Shown: positions 55,002-64,000 of the stretch, one piece after another
How positions within the stretch are numbered: the first letter of the stretch is position 1
Layout: every line of letters starts with the position of its first letter
Source of the DNA: Muscardinus avellanarius
Taxonomy: Eukaryota; Chordata; Mammalia; Rodentia; Gliridae
Length of the DNA stretch: 64,000 bases
NCBI GenBank assembly: GCA_963383645.1
Contig: OY726565.1
Coordinates: forward strand, 37,740,124 to 37,804,123
Direction of reading: 5' to 3'
Notes under the pieces: model-generated
The model's database searches: none
What the model was told of the DNA's origin: nothing
What the model saw: the letters and a program-made list of their open reading frames with translations, nothing else
Translations under genes and position numbers: made by a program

Positions 55002-55850
55002 TGAAACGGGGGTTTCTTCTGAGCCCCCCAAGATAAAAAGGGGGGTTTCCTGAGAAGAAACCTGGAGTTTCATCATAGATGAAATGGAGTTTCTTGAGAA
55101 GAAACTCAGCATTTCCTTACAGGGTTCTTGTCTATGGTGAGCAAAGAATGACACCCGCAGACCTCAGGAAGGGGAGTAAAAGGTTTATTGGAAGCAGTGG
55201 GGAATAAGAAAGATGGCTGAACACCCCAAAGGGGCTGTCGGGTCTCTGATGTCCAGCCGCTGTCTTCAGGATATTACTTGGGAGTAGCCCAAGCCTAGTG
55301 CCTTCAATTACAGGCGGCTTTCTTCCAGAGTCCACGCGATCTGCCAGAAAGGGATAGGAAAAGTGGCAGAACACGACTCAGGCTGTTGGGTCTTCTGGTG
55401 TCCAATAGTTGCCTTTAGGTCACTACCCGAGTGTCGCCCAAGCCAAGTGCCGTCAGTTGCAAACTACTTTCTCCCAGAGTCCACGCGATCTGCCAGAAAA
55501 GAGGAGCAGGTCACCCCTAGGGGCCTGGTCAGCCTTGATGTCCAGCAGAGGCCTTCAGGTCATTACCCAAGAGTAGCCCGAGCCACGTGCCATCAGTTGC
55601 ACTCTGCCTTCTCTCAGGGCTAACACGACCTGCGAGAGAGAGAACAGCTCCCCCAAAGGGGTAGGGAGTCCCAAAAGAGAAAAGCCCCAATTTGCTGGTC
55701 GACTAGGGCCTTTGCCTGACGTTTGCGAGTCCTCTTTTGGGTTAGGGTGACTTTTGGGATCCCAGGAATTCTGGGAAGCAGCTATCAGAATTTGCATAGG
55801 GTATTTGCAAGTCCTTGAAGAATCTCCTTTCAGGAGTGTCAGACTTTCTC
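55002..55850 (-). mobile_element. Candidate ERV LTR with internal repeats
   Basis: On the minus strand the DNA begins TGACACTCCTGAAAGG and ends CCCCGTTTCA. It carries AATAAA at 55189-55184 with a GT-rich stretch after it, as in an R/U5 region. The U3-like part holds three copies of a ~145-bp repeat. No gag, pol or env flanks it, so it would be a solo LTR. I found no clear TSD, so borders are provisional. Confidence 0.6.
55236..55660. repeat. Three ~145-bp tandem repeats
   Basis: Copies start near 55236, 55383 and 55521. CCAGAGTCCACGCGATCTGC occurs at 55325 and 55474; the third copy is diverged (CTAACACGACCTGCGAGAG). GTCCA, TTCAGGTCATTACCC and CCCAAGCC words recur in order. Confidence 0.85.
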
Positions 55851-56246
55851 CTGGGTTTGTTGATTAGTAAACCGATGGCTTTGTGAAGCTCTGGTCCTTC
55901 TTATCTCTGAGCCTTTGGAATTTCAGATATTCATCACCCCTCAGGAAACTCAGAAAATTAGCTTTTTTTACTGAGGCCTTTTCCCTATCTGCCTATTTCC
56001 TTTCTATCTCCTCATTAGCACCCATATATTTATTTGCTAAATCTTATAGTCTTACTTGTGTGGTTGTTGATGAGTATGAAATTGCTTTCCTCACTCCATT
56101 GAAACCACTATTCCAGGAGTAGGGAGTGCTTGCCTAGCATGCCTGAGGCTCTGGGTTTACTCCCTGGTAACACAAACAAACAAACAAATAAAGCTCCCCA
56201 AAATATATATATATTCTAAGTAAAGATATTTAAAAAACTATATAGA
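55851..56246. other. Unassigned DNA with ID-like remnant
   Basis: 56116-56170 (GTAGGGAGTGCTTGCCTAGC, CTCTGGGTTTACTCCCTGG) resembles the 3' part of a full ID element with a (CAAA)n tail. The rest is unrecognised. Confidence 0.5.
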
Positions 56247-56481
56247 GCCGGGCGTGGTGGCGCACGCTTGTAATCCTCGCGCTTTGGAGGCTGAGACAGG
56301 AGGATCGCACAGGTTCGAAGCCAGCCTCAGCTACTTAGTGAGGCTCTCAGCAACTTAGTGAGACCCTGTTTCCAAATAAAAAATATAAAAAAATAGGTCT
56401 GGGAGTATAGCCTGGAGGAGAAACTCCTTGGGTTCCACCCCCAGTACCACCAAAAAAAAAAAAAAAAAAAAAAAAACCCAA
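56247..56481 (+). mobile_element. B1-dID SINE, type 2
   Basis: TSD AAAAAACTATATAG at 56232-56246 and 56482-56495; long A tail. Confidence 0.93.
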
Positions 56482-56495
56482 AAAAAACTATATAG

Positions 56496-57677
56496 TTGTC
56501 TTCTCTCTGGAGCTTTCTGGATTAGAATAACTATAGAGGTAGGTCAGGTTTTCATTAGACACAAAGTTTTGAAATTTTCCTATTTGATTAATTTCACATT
56601 CATACAAATATTTATTATCATACAACCATTTATCTAAAAATAATATTTTCCAACATTATTGGAATAGAGATGTCAATGACATTCCTTTTCAGCCGTTGCT
56701 TATTTCTCTGGGGAAATTAAACGTACTGAGAGCATTGATAAAACTAGGAGAGAGAAAGAGATTACATTTAAAAGAATTAGATGCTTTTAAAAGCACCACT
56801 GTAGTAGAGACTGGAGGAAGTTATAACTTTGTTGAACATAAGTGAATTCTGCGTGGGAGTAGAATGAAAGATAATCTTTTCGGAGCCTAGGGCATTTTGA
56901 GCTTTTAACCCTGTCCTACTTTTCGGACTTTATATCTGCGGTCACCCATGACAGCAGGTGGAGGAGTTACCCTGGGTGGCCGACTCTACACTACCCTCTT
57001 GAGAAGTTATTTATAAAGAGAAGAGTTCCGGAAAAAGATGTACATGTGGGGAAACACAATCAGACAAAACAGAGATATGGGCTCATGTCTTTGGATTGCC
57101 CCAAACATTTCTGTAGGGCGAAGACTAGAAGACTCAGGTGATCAAGTTAGCAGCTGGCATTTTCCCCACGGGGACTTCCTGTGTTCCTGAGAGCAGGGGG
57201 TTTGAGAACATGGCACAATAATCAGGGACCCTTGAGGCTGTTAGAACTGCTAATGGATGGTAGTGATAAAGGTAAGCCTAGAGTGCTCACTGGTACTAAA
57301 GAACAGAAAATTATTTTATCACTGTTTTCAGTAAAGGTCGTTTTTTAATGCCTATTATTGGCTGAATAGCATTAAATTGGTCTTCTCTTTTGCAAACTTC
57401 CAAATCATTTAGAGAAAGAACACAGGGAAAAGAATGGCAAAGAGAATATCATATCAAAAAGAAATAATTTTTAGGAAAGATTATACAAAACATTAGGTGA
57501 GACATACTTATATTAAGAAGTTATTTGTTCTTTATCTGAGATTCAGACTGAGTATCCTGTATGTTTATTTGCCAAATAAAAACATGCTAAAATATATTCT
57601 AGATGCTAAATGACTATTCATACATTCAGTTCTCTAGAAATTCGTGACATACTATTTCTAGAATGGGGCAATTCAAT
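56496..57677. other. SINE-free unique block
   Basis: About 1.2 kb with no recognised repeat or exon. Confidence 0.4.
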
Positions 57678-57864
57678 TTCAGCATTTTTGACCTTTGGGC
57701 CTGAATGACTCTTTCTCGGGGTGGGGGGCTGTCCCGGGCACTGTGGGATGCTTAGCGACATCTCTGGAGTTTACTCTTACATGTTCTAGAACCCTTTACC
57801 TCTTCATGAAGACATTGACAAATGTCTCCCGGGGAAAAAAATCTCCTGGGTCGAGAACGGCTGG
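57678..57864 (-). mobile_element. MER20-like hAT-Charlie relic
   Basis: CAGCATTTTTGACCTTTGGG, GGGGGGCTGTCCCGGGCACT, GGATGCTTAGCGACATCTCT, ACAAATGTCTCCCGGGG. The middle is diverged. Confidence 0.8.
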
Positions 57865-57998
57865 TCTAGCTGCAAGTGGGCGATTTCCTAAAAGAGACAG
57901 CATTTGTGCAGGGCCTGGGGAGAACAGGGGAGATTTCCAAAGAAAGAGGAAGTGATGGTGAAGAGTACTTTAGGTGAGAGAAGTGGCCAGAATAAAGA

Positions 57999-58138
57999 TG
58001 CTGTCGGGCTTGGTGGTGAACACCTGAAATCCCAGGGAGTGAGAGGCTGAGACAGGAGGATCTCAGGTTCAAGGCCAGCCTCAGTAACTTAATGAGGTCC
58101 TCCGGGCAACTTATTTCAAAATAAAAAAATAAATAAGT
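57999..58138 (+). mobile_element. B1-like left half next to an LTR
   Basis: GGCTTGGTGGTGAACACC to AAATAAATAAGTC; no right half. The LTR begins at the break. Confidence 0.8.
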
Positions 58139-58139
58139 C

Positions 58140-58562
58140 TGTCACAGAAAAACATGATAATTCTGTACGGTTCTTGACTTATGTGACAGAAATGAATTTC
58201 AGTACACGCTGGTCAGAGAAAAAGGCAGATGTTTTATTTTAGGAAAGTGAGGTATTTGAGATAGAAAGCAGGCCATCTCAAGTGGGGGATAGGGGTGGGA
58301 GTCTGGGCAAGAGAGGAGTCTATGGCTTTTTTGATTCTTTTATAGAACCCCCAAGAGGAGCTGGGTGGGGCTACACAGTGGAAGTCTGGACTTTCTCCTA
58401 ATCCTCTGGCTCTGCACTCATGGGTGGTGGTTGGGTGGTGTCTGACCTTCTCCCTCCTTGGATCCTTTGTTTACTAAGTATCTCTGCAGTCTCAGGTGCC
58501 GAGAGGGGCCAGTGTGATTAAGCGTATGGGTTCATTTAGGTTTCTGCCTCACACAGAACACA
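58140..58562 (-). mobile_element. Solo ERV LTR
   Basis: On the minus strand it starts TGTGTTCTGTGTGAGGC and ends TTTTTCTGTGACA (TG...CA ends). A TATAAAAG box lies at 58346-58337 and AATAAA at 58238-58233, correctly ordered U3-R-U5. About 420 bp. No internal viral sequence is present. Family not identified. Confidence 0.7.
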
Positions 58563-58618
58563 CCCGGTAGGGTAGAGTTAGAGATTATGAATTTTCCACA
58601 TCTTAAAACTGTATTTTA

Positions 58619-58834
58619 GCTGGTTGAGGTGGCGCACGGTTGTAATTCCAGCATTCGGGAGGCTGAGACCGGAGAATCTCAGTTTGCAGACAGCCTCAGC
58701 TACTTAGAGGCCCTCTGCAACTTAATGAGACCCCCCGTTTCAAAATAAAGAATAAAAAATAGAGTGTGGGGGGGTGTAGCTCAGAGGTCAAAAGCCTCTG
58801 GGTTTCATCCCCAGACAGCCCCCCCCCGCCACAA
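58619..58834 (+). mobile_element. B1-dID SINE, type 1b
   Basis: TSD AAAACTGTATTTT / AAAAACTATATTTT; C-run after CCCCAGACAG. Confidence 0.9.
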
Positions 58835-58908
58835 AAAACTATATTTTCTCTTTCCTTTCCAATTTGTCTCCTTTCTACCTAATATTTTATATCTTCTATC
58901 CTACCTCA

Positions 58909-58958
58909 GGCCTTGGGGTGTAGCTCAGAGGTAGAATGCTACTGGGTTCATTTCTCAG

Positions 58959-58997
<39 letters not shown>
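58909..58997 (+). mobile_element. ID-like right half with (AC)n
   Basis: GGGGTGTAGCTCAGAGGTAG to TTCTCAGTC, then (AC)n. A severely 5'-truncated SINE. Confidence 0.8.
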
Positions 58998-59000
<3 letters not shown>

Positions 59001-59159
59001 GCCATGGTAGAAAAGTGATTGGGGTAAAGTAGGTAGCTCAGCCTAATTGCATAGTTATTGTTTATATGAGAAATTGTAGGATTATAAAGATCTTCGAGAA
59101 GTAGAAGGTATTTTATGACTCTGGTTATGTCCACAGCACTTGTCACTTGCCTCATAACA

Positions 59160-59665
59160 ATGTTTCAGTCAACTGTGGATCATATATAGGAAGATGTCCT
59201 CATAGGAATATGATAGAGCGAAAAAATCACCCAGCGTCATCATAGGATGCACATAATATCACACATGATTTTGAAGCACAGTGCACGACACATGTACTTA
59301 TGGTGATGCTGGTATAAACAAACCTATCACATTATAGTTACTATTATGTATATAGACTAACATGCACATTTGAGCATGGCACATACTACTTGATAATGGT
59401 AATAAATGATTATGTAATTGGTTTTTGGCTATTATACTATTTATTGTTTTAGGGTGTGCTCCTATTATAAGAAAGGCTTCCTGTAAGACAGTATATGTGT
59501 TAGAGCAGCAGCAGTCTCATGCATCGTGGGCTTCCGATGTCTAATCCACCGTGTTCATGCCTGTGCGCTCTATGGTGTCAGCACAATGAAGAGCTGCCCA
59601 ACCGCACATTTCTCAGTTCACATCCCTGTTCTTAAGCAACACGCAATTTGACCTTAGCGGCTCTT
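59160..59665. mobile_element. Tigger-like DNA transposon relic (MER2-type)
   Basis: Both ends carry mutually similar inverted words: CAGTCAACTGTGGATCATAT at one end and TTAAGCAACACGCAATTTGA at the other. TATGGTGTCAGCACAATGAA and CGCACATTTCTCAGTTCACA match the family's conserved tail. Non-coding. Confidence 0.6.
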
Positions 59666-59882
59666 CAATAATTAGTAGCTGATATGATTTAAAAGGCAAA
59701 TATATGACGATGAGAAAGGGTTGAATGCAAGTCTGAAAAGTGAAACTTTTTCTGGTAGGAGATAGAAAGCCCTGCAGATTTGTTGAGTAAGGGAACACCA
59801 TAATCTTGAGAAAGTTAAGCTGTTTGAAAGCCAGTTTTCTCATAAGATAAAGGAGATGGAGAATAGTAATACCAACCACCTC

Positions 59883-60103
59883 TTTTTTTTTTTTTTTTTT
59901 TTTTTGCGGGTCTGGGGATGGAACCAAGGGGTATTTGGCCTCTGAGCCACATCCCCTGCCCTATTTTTATTCTTTATTTTGAAACAGGGTCTCACTAAGT
60001 AGGAGGGGGCCTCACTAAGTAGCTGAGGCTGTCCACCAACCACGATCCTCCGGTTTCAGCCTCCCGAATGCTGGGATTACAAGCGTGCACCACCATGCCA
60101 GGC
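59883..60103 (-). mobile_element. B1-dID SINE, type 1b
   Basis: Target TACCAACCACC at 59870-59880 and again at 60104-60114, directly before the next SINE. Confidence 0.92.
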
Positions 60104-60115
60104 TACCAACCACCT

Positions 60116-60333
60116 TTTTTATTTATTTATTTTTTCAGGTCTGGGGATGGAAACCGGGGACATTCGACCTCTGATCTACACCCTCTGCCCTATGTTTTAT
60201 TCTTTATTTTGAAACAGGGTATCACTGAGTTGCAGAGGGCCTCATTAAGTAGCTGAGGCTGTCCGCGAACCGCGATCCTTGGGTCTCAGCCTCCCCAATG
60301 CTGGGATTACAAGCATGCACCACCACGCCCTGC
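60116..60333 (-). mobile_element. B1-dID SINE, type 1b, same target
   Basis: Followed by TACCAAACACC at 60334, the third copy of the target; same orientation as its neighbour. Confidence 0.9.
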
Positions 60334-60360
60334 TACCAAACACCTTTAAAAAATGTGTTT

Positions 60361-60574
60361 GGCCCAGTGTGGTGGCCCACACATGTAGCTTGTAATTCCA
60401 ACGCTTGGGAGGCTGAGACAGGAGGACTGCACAGGTTCAAAGCCAGCCTCAGCTACTTAGTGAGGCTCTCAGCAATTTAGTGGACCCTGTTTCCAAATGA
60501 AGTATAAAACAGGTTTGGGAGTATAGCCTGGAGGTAGAAAAGCCCCTGGGTTCTATCCCCAGTACCACCAAAAA

Positions 60575-60609
<35 letters not shown>

Positions 60610-60634
60610 AGAAAGAAAGAAAGAAAGAAAGAAA
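60361..60634 (+). mobile_element. B1-dID SINE, type 2
   Basis: (AAAT)n then (GAAA)n tail. Confidence 0.88.
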
Positions 60635-60644
60635 AGGTTTTGCT

Positions 60645-60820
60645 AGATGGGTGTGGTGGTATATGCTTGTAATTCCAGTACTTGGGAGGCTGAGATAGGA
60701 GAATCAGGGTTCGTGGCCAGCCTCAGCTACTTAGTGAAAACCTGTTTCAAAATAAAGTATAAAAAATAGGGCTGGTGGTATAGCTTGGAGGTAGAATGCC
60801 TCTGGGTTCCATCCCCAGCA

Positions 60821-60868
<48 letters not shown>
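60645..60868 (+). mobile_element. B1-dID SINE, (AC)n tail
   Basis: GTTTTGCTAGA before, GATTTTGCTAGC after; (AC)n of about 22 units after CCCCAGCACC. Confidence 0.9.
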
Positions 60869-60870
<2 letters not shown>

Positions 60871-60879
60871 TTTTGCTAG

Positions 60880-61190
60880 CTGGGTGTGGTGGCAATTGCC
60901 TGTAATCCCAGCATTTGGGAGGCTGAGAGAGAAGGATCACAAGTTCAAGGCCAGCCTCAGCAATTTACCAAGGCTCTCAACAACTTAGTGAGACCCCGTT
61001 TCAAAATAAAATATAAGGGGCTTGGATGTAGCTCAATAGTAGAGTGTTTGCCTAGCATGTGAAAGGCCCTGGGCCCAATCCCCATTACCACATACAAAAT
61101 AAGTAAATAAGTAGATAAATAAACAAGTAAATAAATAAGGCTGGGGATGTAGTTCAGAGGCAGAACTCCCCTGGGTTCAACCCCCAGTAC

Positions 61191-61240
<50 letters not shown>
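60880..61240 (+). mobile_element. SINE with a full ID element between its halves
   Basis: Order: B1-like half (60880-61016), complete ID (61017-61137), shortened ID half (61138-61190), (AC)n. It starts right after the preceding SINE's target copy. Confidence 0.85.
61017..61137 (+). mobile_element. ID element with (AAAT)n tail
   Basis: GATGTAGCTCAATAGTAGAG, TGTTTGCCTAGCATGTGAAA, GGCCCTGGGCCCAATCCCC: keeps the segment deleted from dimer halves. Confidence 0.85.
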
Positions 61241-61243
<3 letters not shown>

Positions 61244-61720
61244 TTCACAATTTACAAAGCATCTTTGCCTGTATTTTCAAATTTGATTGTCCCCCAAATC
61301 CAACATCCATTGTATAAAGACATTTTAAACGTTATTTTTCTTCCCAACTAGCACTGGTGAAAATGAGCTTTGAATACATTTCATGCCATTAGGATAAAAG
61401 GTCCGTTTTAAATACTCCATGGGCCGTCAGCAGGGCCAGGCGGCTGCCAGGCTCCCGCAGCGCCGCAGTGGAGCGCACTCTGTTCCTGGCAGGGCGTGGC
61501 ACTGAAGCCTGGGCTCCTTTCCTCTGGGCTCCTGGGCTCCGGCTTGAAAGCATTTCCGTTGCCTCCTCAGATGAATAAGTGGCGCTGTGTGAGCGTTCAA
61601 AGCGCTGCCTGTCATCTCAGCTTGGCATTGTCCCCTCCACAATCTCTTGAAAGTCTGTCTGTGGTACCACAGGATGAGTCTTTGACCACTCTGTTCTTTC
61701 CAGCCCCAAAGAGGCCACAC

Positions 61721-61722
<2 letters not shown>
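61241..61722. other. Unique block with a CpG-richer core
   Basis: 61427-61620 has several CpGs (CCCGCAGCGCCGCAGTGGAG) in an otherwise AT-rich area. 61245-61300 may be a MIR-type remnant. No exon recognised. Confidence 0.4.

Positions 61723-61758
<36 letters not shown>
61723..61758. repeat. Poly(T) tract
   Basis: About 36 uninterrupted T with no SINE body beside it; either an isolated tail or slippage product. Confidence 0.93.
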
Positions 61759-61761
<3 letters not shown>

Positions 61762-62001
61762 GCTCTCATCTCCCAGGTGCCCTTTCTATTTACTGCAAAA
61801 CCTAATCTGGTCTGCAGAGAAATTACATAATTTGGGGTGTTATGAAGTAGTGTGTGGCTCTTCTTTTCCTCCCCTTCCCCAAAATAAGCCTCTCTTGTTC
61901 TCTGGGTTTCTCAGTGTCTGGTTGATGTGAGGACGAAGATGACAATAAATGAATTGACCTAGCAAAAATGGAAGGGGTATTTAGGAAAAAACTCAATGAT
62001 G

Positions 62002-62211
62002 GCCGGGCGTGGTGGCGCACGCCTGTAATCTCAGCATTCAGGAGGCTGAGATCGGAGGATCGCGGTTCGTGGACAGCCTCAGCTACTTAGTGAGACCCTC
62101 CGCAACTTGGTGAGACCCTGTTTCAAAATAAAGAATAAAAAATAGGGCAGGGGCTGTAGCTTGGAGGTCGAATGACCCTGGGTTCCATCCCCAGACACAT
62201 GCACACACCCC
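62002..62211 (+). mobile_element. B1-dID SINE, type 1b
   Basis: TSD CTCAATGATGG on both sides; ends CCCAGACACATGC. Confidence 0.92.
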
Positions 62212-62377
62212 CTCAATGATGGCTCAAAATTGGATCTGCTAATTAAAAGCATTGACGAGCAAAAGATTATCAGTGTGTTCTGTATAGATTCGGTCATCAG
62301 GAAATCCCATCTATTGAAGAAATGTCTGAAATTGGAATTGAGAGAAATAATAGCAGCCACCTTTAAAAATCTTTTTG

Positions 62378-62595
62378 CCGCTGGAACAGTGGCCCACGCC
62401 TAAAGTCGCAGTGCTTGGGAGACTGTGACTAGAGGATCACAGATTTGAGGCCAGCAATTTAGAGAAGCCCTGTTTCAGAATAAAAAGTAAAAAGGGCTGG
62501 GGTGTAGTTCAGAGAGAGAATGCCCCTTAGTTCAATCCTCAATAACACATATACACACACAAACATATATACATACACACACATATATATAAATA
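62378..62595 (+). mobile_element. Old SINE, diverged
   Basis: GTGGCCCACGCCTAAAGTCG, right half GGGCTGGGGTGTAGTTCAG, tail of AC/AT repeats. Confidence 0.78.
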
Positions 62596-62621
62596 TATTT
62601 ATTTATTTATTTATTTTTATT

Positions 62622-62664
<43 letters not shown>

Positions 62665-63074
62665 TTTTTGCGGTACTGGAAATGGAGCCCAGGGGCATTC
62701 TAACTCCCAGATACACCCTACTTTTTTTATTTAAAAAATTTTATTTTTGGTGGTACTGGGGTTCCTGGAAACCCTTCTACCTCCAGGCTACACTCCCAGA
62801 CACCTATATTTTATATTTTTCTTTGGAAACAGGGTCTCTTAAACCAGCAAGGCTGGCTTCGAACCTGAGTGATTTTCCTGTCTCAGCCTCCCCAGCGCGG
62901 GGATTACAAGTGTGTGCCACCACGCCCGGCCCTTTTTTATTCTTTATTTTGAAACAAGGTCTCACTAAGTTATAGAAGGCCTCACTAAGTAGCTGAGGCT
63001 GTCTGCAAACTGAGATACTCTTGTCTCAGCCTCCCAAATGCTGGGATTATGAGCGTGCGCCACCACGCCCAGCT
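62596..63074 (-). mobile_element. SINE with (TTTA)n head, split by a type 3 SINE
   Basis: Right half at about 62669-62720, left half at 62936-63074. Confidence 0.87.
62736..62931 (-). mobile_element. B1-dID SINE, type 3, nested
   Basis: TACTGGGGTTCCTGGAAACC head, CTCTTAAACCAGCAAGGC short middle. Confidence 0.9.
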
Positions 63075-63244
63075 TTACACACATGTGTTTTGCCTTACAA
63101 CTTAAAATCACCTTTGCCTGCATTTTCTAATAAGAAGAAAATACATTGGACTTCATGGAATCCTGTTAAGATGTCTTGAGTTGAATCCATCATTTCAGTT
63201 AGGGGTATTCCATATAGCTCTTTGTAATTACTGTTTATGGAAGA

Positions 63245-64000
63245 CAGAATGGCTAATCAAAGATACCCACATCTTAATCCTTGGCTCCCATAAGTACGTT
63301 ATATATCAGGACAAAAGAGACTTTGCAGATGTAATTAAAGTTATGCATGTAAAATCAGGAGATAATACTGGATCAACCAGGGTGACCCAAGCTTATACTG
63401 GGTATCTTTAAAAGCAGAGAATATTCTAAAACTGAAGCTAAACCGGGCGTGGTGGGACACGCTTGTAATCCCGTCCCGAGCTTGGGAGGCGGAGACAGGA
63501 GGATCACGCAGGTTCGAAGCCAGGCGCGCTGGCTTAAGAGACCCTGTTTCCAAAAAGAAAAAAGTATAAAATAGGTCTGGGAGAGTAGCCTGGAGGTAGA
63601 AGGGCTTCCAGGAACCCCAGTACCAAAAACAAAAAAACAAAAAACCCACAACCCCAAACCCCCCAAAAAAACAAAAACTGAAGGTAAGAGAGTTGTGGCA
63701 AGAGGAGAAGTCAGAGACAGCCAGAGGAGGATTCAGTGCACTGTTGCTGGCAATGAGATGCAGGGGTCCAGGTGTGTGAATCCAGGAGAGGCCTTTAGGG
63801 GCGAGGGCTGCCTGGCTGGCACCAAGCAAAGAATCAAAGCCCTGGGGCTGCCAGAACAGAATTCTGCTTTCCTGCAGCCTTCAGGAAGAGAAGCAGACTT
63901 GCAATACCTCGATTTCATCCTTGTGAGACTGAACAGACCAACTAACGGAGGCACACTGCCCCTGAACTTCTGATTTGCAGAGATCGCAAAATAATAAATA
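63245..64000 (+). mobile_element. MaLR-like LTR, continues past the window
   Basis: AGAATGGCTAATCAAAGATA, GAGACTTTGCAGATGTAATT, GGAGATAATACTGGATCAAC, then after a SINE GAGGAGAAGTCAGAGACAGC, TTGCAATACCTCGATTTCAT, and AATAATAAATA at the edge. Order and words fit ERVL-MaLR LTRs. A 92-codon frame here is not a gene. Confidence 0.7.
63441..63673 (+). mobile_element. B1-dID SINE, type 3, inside MaLR-like LTR
   Basis: TSD AAAACTGAAG at 63428-63437 and 63674-63683; (CAAAA)n tail with C-rich breaks. Confidence 0.92.

Noticed and set aside
61496..61930. 144-codon frame with poly-phenylalanine
   Set aside because: Crosses a poly(T) tract; no recognisable protein.
63341..63829. 162-codon minus-strand frame
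   Set aside because: Runs through a type 3 SINE and MaLR-like LTR.

Overview
The window is mammalian nuclear DNA, and the repeat content points to a rodent. The dominant repeat is a dimeric SINE whose left half resembles B1 (7SL RNA-derived, 'GGGCGTGGTGGCGCACGC') and whose right half resembles a shortened ID element (tRNA-derived, 'GTAGCTCGGAGGTAGAATGC'). This matches the B1-dID class known from squirrels, dormice, beavers and hystricognath rodents. A squirrel-like host is my best guess; the species cannot be fixed from sequence alone. I found no protein-coding gene, tRNA, rRNA or CRISPR array. Nearly all longer reading frames are translations of SINEs, microsatellites or L1 pieces, so the window reads as intergenic or deep intronic DNA.

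Four SINE types recur and are used as labels below. Type 1a ends CCCAGTACTGC. Type 1b ends CCCAGACCCGC. Type 2 has TCTGGGAGTATAGCC in the right half and GGTTCGAAGCC in the left. Type 3 is like type 2 but lacks about 40 bases of the left half and ends GGGCTTCCAGGAACCCCAG. 'Old' marks diverged copies. Many insertions are nested, and target-site duplications (TSDs) can be read directly.

Layout. 1-6 kb: SINEs, an L2 piece, a 5'-inverted L1 and a stack of nested SINEs. 6.1-7.1 kb: a ~970-bp insertion of 50-bp GC-rich VNTR, linker, L1-type 3' end and A-rich tail, bounded by a TSD inside a SINE; it resembles SVA elements in layout. 7-13.5 kb: SINEs, MIRs and an ID monomer. 13.5-16.1 kb: an L1 3' half holding two SINEs and a second L1 3' end. 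16.1-21 kb: nearly SINE-free DNA with MIR and MER5A relics. 21-38 kb: dense SINE clusters, old L1, L2 and MER20 relics. 38-43 kb: a long antisense L2 cut by SINEs and a second copy of the VNTR element's 3' module. 43-44.3 kb: unique. 47-50.6 kb: a 3-kb L1-derived insertion inside two nested SINEs, carrying a 5' UTR with a 244-bp tandem duplication and an ORF1 with one stop, but an antisense older L1 piece where ORF2 should be. 52.2-54.5 kb: SINE-free. 54.5-59.7 kb: MER20 relics, two LTRs and a Tigger-like relic. 60-64 kb: SINE clusters and a MaLR-like LTR running off the end.

No genes work together here. The biology is retrotransposition: L1 machinery (autonomous copies and composites) and its SINE passengers, over an older background of L2, MIR, hAT, Tigger and LTR relics.
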